From: Legionellaceae bacterium | Lineage (GTDB): Bacteria; Pseudomonadota; Gammaproteobacteria; Legionellales; Legionellaceae | Length of the DNA stretch: 8,441 bases | Direction: 5' to 3' | Assembly: GCA_947505025.1 (NCBI GenBank) | Contig: CANNIJ010000070.1 | Coordinates: 1-8,441, forward strand | Shown: positions 7,537 through 8,441 of the stretch, in pieces | Numbering within the stretch: the stretch's first letter is position 1 | How the letters are laid out: every line of letters begins with the position of its first letter | Notes under the pieces: model-generated | The model's database searches: none | Seen by the model: only the letters and a program-made list of their open reading frames with translations | What the model was told of the DNA's origin: nothing | Position numbers and translations under genes: made by a program

Positions 7537-8441
7537 AATCCTCAAATATCAATTCTGTAGCGGCTGGTCGCAAATTATATGAAGAGCTCATGCAGTGTCC
7601 ATATGCGCCGGTATTGGCGATTAGGATTATATCATTTTCGTGTGTTTCGGGCATCATCCGATCAAAACCTAATGTATCCATAGACTCGCAAATTGGCCCA
7701 ACTATATGAGCAAAGCGTTTGTTATTATCATGCCAGCGGCTTAAATTTACAATGTGATGATATGCGCCGTATAAAGCTGGTCTAACCAGTGAATTCATGC
7801 CTGTTTCAATTCCAATGAAACGGACTTTACCTTTTTCTTTGCACTGTGTGACTTTGGCTAATAAAACCCCACTTTCAGCAACAAAAAAACGTCCTGGCTC
7901 CAGCCAAAAGTTTAAGTTTGGATAGCTTTGTTTAACAGCTAGCAGAGATGCATCTAACAGAGCAATATCCAGCGGTAATTGCCCGGGCTTCTCGACCACG
8001 CTCATGCCGCCACCTAAATTTAGTATGCGCACATCGGGGAAACGATCAGTTTCTGCAGCCAGCATAAACGCAGTTTGTTGCCATAAATCCAGAGATTGTA
8101 CGCCGCTGCCAGCATGTGCATGCAGACCGATAACGCGTATTTGATGGCGCTGCACCAACTCAGCTGCATGTTGCATGTCTGTGATCGGAATGCCAAATTT
8201 TGACTCGGTACCACCGGTGCATACAAACTTCTTATGTCCAGCACCGGCTCCTGGATCTAAACGTAACAGGATATCTTTGTTATGAAAAATTTCCGTCCAT
8301 TGAGTCAGAGGATACAGACTATCCACAGTCACATAACAGCCCATAGACAAAGCCTGCTGGTACTCGTTTTTAGCAGCAAAATTTGGGGTAAATAATAGTC
8401 TTGATGGATTTAGATCGGGTAATACTGCACGTACATGATTT
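7523..8441 (-). CDS. lysA: Diaminopimelate decarboxylase, C-terminal part (possibly of an aspartokinase fusion)
   Basis: This PLP enzyme decarboxylates meso-diaminopimelate to lysine, the last step of lysine synthesis. The frame is open to the right edge, giving 305 residues; the true start and the PLP-binding Lys lie outside. The TTG near 8350 is internal, because the reading continues upstream as LNPSRLLFTPNFAAKNEY, which matches the barrel of this family. Visible motifs by window residue: HAHAGSG (107-113), the glycine-rich phosphate loop GGGMS (143-147), EPGR (181-184), CESMD (251-255, with the active-site Cys contributed across the dimer) and TGAYG...YNLRP (277-292). The sequence style (FTPNFA, RLDPGAGAGHKKFVCTGG, SKFG) resembles the decarboxylase half of the bifunctional LysAC proteins of Xanthomonas and Coxiella relatives. 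The aspartokinase half cannot be checked here. It is first in a leftward pair, with the helicase-nuclease gene overlapping its stop. Confidence 0.93.
   Translation of the reverse strand, partial: NHVRAVLPDLNPSRLLFTPNFAAKNEYQQALSMGCYVTVDSLYPLTQWTEIFHNKDILLRLDPGAGAGHKKFVCTGGTESKFGIPITDMQHAAELVQRHQIRVIGLHAHAGSGVQSLDLWQQTAFMLAAETDRFPDVRILNLGGGMSVVEKPGQLPLDIALLDASLLAVKQSYPNLNFWLEPGRFFVAESGVLLAKVTQCKEKGKVRFIGIETGMNSLVRPALYGAYHHIVNLSRWHDNNKRFAHIVGPICESMDTLGFDRMMPETHENDIILIANTGAYGHCMSSSYNLRPAATELIFEDYVAD
7539..7543 (-). promoter_or_regulatory. Ribosome binding site at the addA start, unusually close
   Basis: GAGGA (read on the minus strand) lies only two bases before the ATG at 7536, tighter than the usual 5-9. 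It lies inside the last codons of lysA. Translation could instead begin at the TTG two codons' distance downstream (7533-7531), or ribosomes finishing lysA at the TGA (7525-7523) could restart here. The exact addA start is open within a few residues. Confidence 0.45.

Noticed and set aside
1..8441. RNA genes, CRISPR arrays, insertion sequences, phage or defence genes
   Set aside because: No tRNA-like cloverleaf, regularly spaced repeats, transposase motifs or attachment-site duplication were seen by reading both strands, and gene-free space totals under 200 bases.

Overview
The window reads as a chromosomal stretch of a moderately AT-rich gammaproteobacterium, most likely from the Legionellales (Legionella/Coxiella relatives). 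This placement is inferred from gene content. A secreted GDA1/CD39-type nucleoside triphosphate diphosphohydrolase is otherwise mostly eukaryotic, but is known in Legionella. The diaminopimelate decarboxylase resembles the type fused to aspartokinase. The RecB/AddA-like helicase-nuclease and the RF3 tail are gammaproteobacterial in style. No search was possible, so the genus is not fixed.

Layout, left to right. The 3' end of prfC (release factor 3, + strand, to 368) converges on a small exported protein of unknown function (397-783, - strand). After a 69-base divergent gap comes comEC (+ strand), the DNA-uptake channel protein. Its reading frame is broken near 2655-2684, at a run of nine T followed shortly by a run of eight A. 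The N-terminal and channel part ends at 2688, and the rest of its metallo-beta-lactamase domain continues in the +1 frame to 3082. A secreted NTPDase follows on the same strand (3125-4282) with its own candidate promoter and ribosome binding site. It converges, with a 26-base gap, on a leftward pair. That pair is a diaminopimelate decarboxylase (7523 to the right edge, 5' part outside the window), followed by an AddA/RecB-like helicase-nuclease (4309-7536) whose start overlaps the lysA stop.

The genes do not form one obvious pathway. RF3 serves translation termination, ComEC would serve transformation, and the AddA-like enzyme serves double-strand-break repair. LysA makes lysine from meso-diaminopimelate, and the NTPDase would hydrolyse nucleotides outside the cytoplasm. 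The items most worth a second look are the frameshift in an otherwise full-length comEC and the eukaryote-like secreted NTPDase. I saw no RNA gene, insertion sequence, prophage, CRISPR array or defence cassette. No gene-free stretch exceeds 70 bases.
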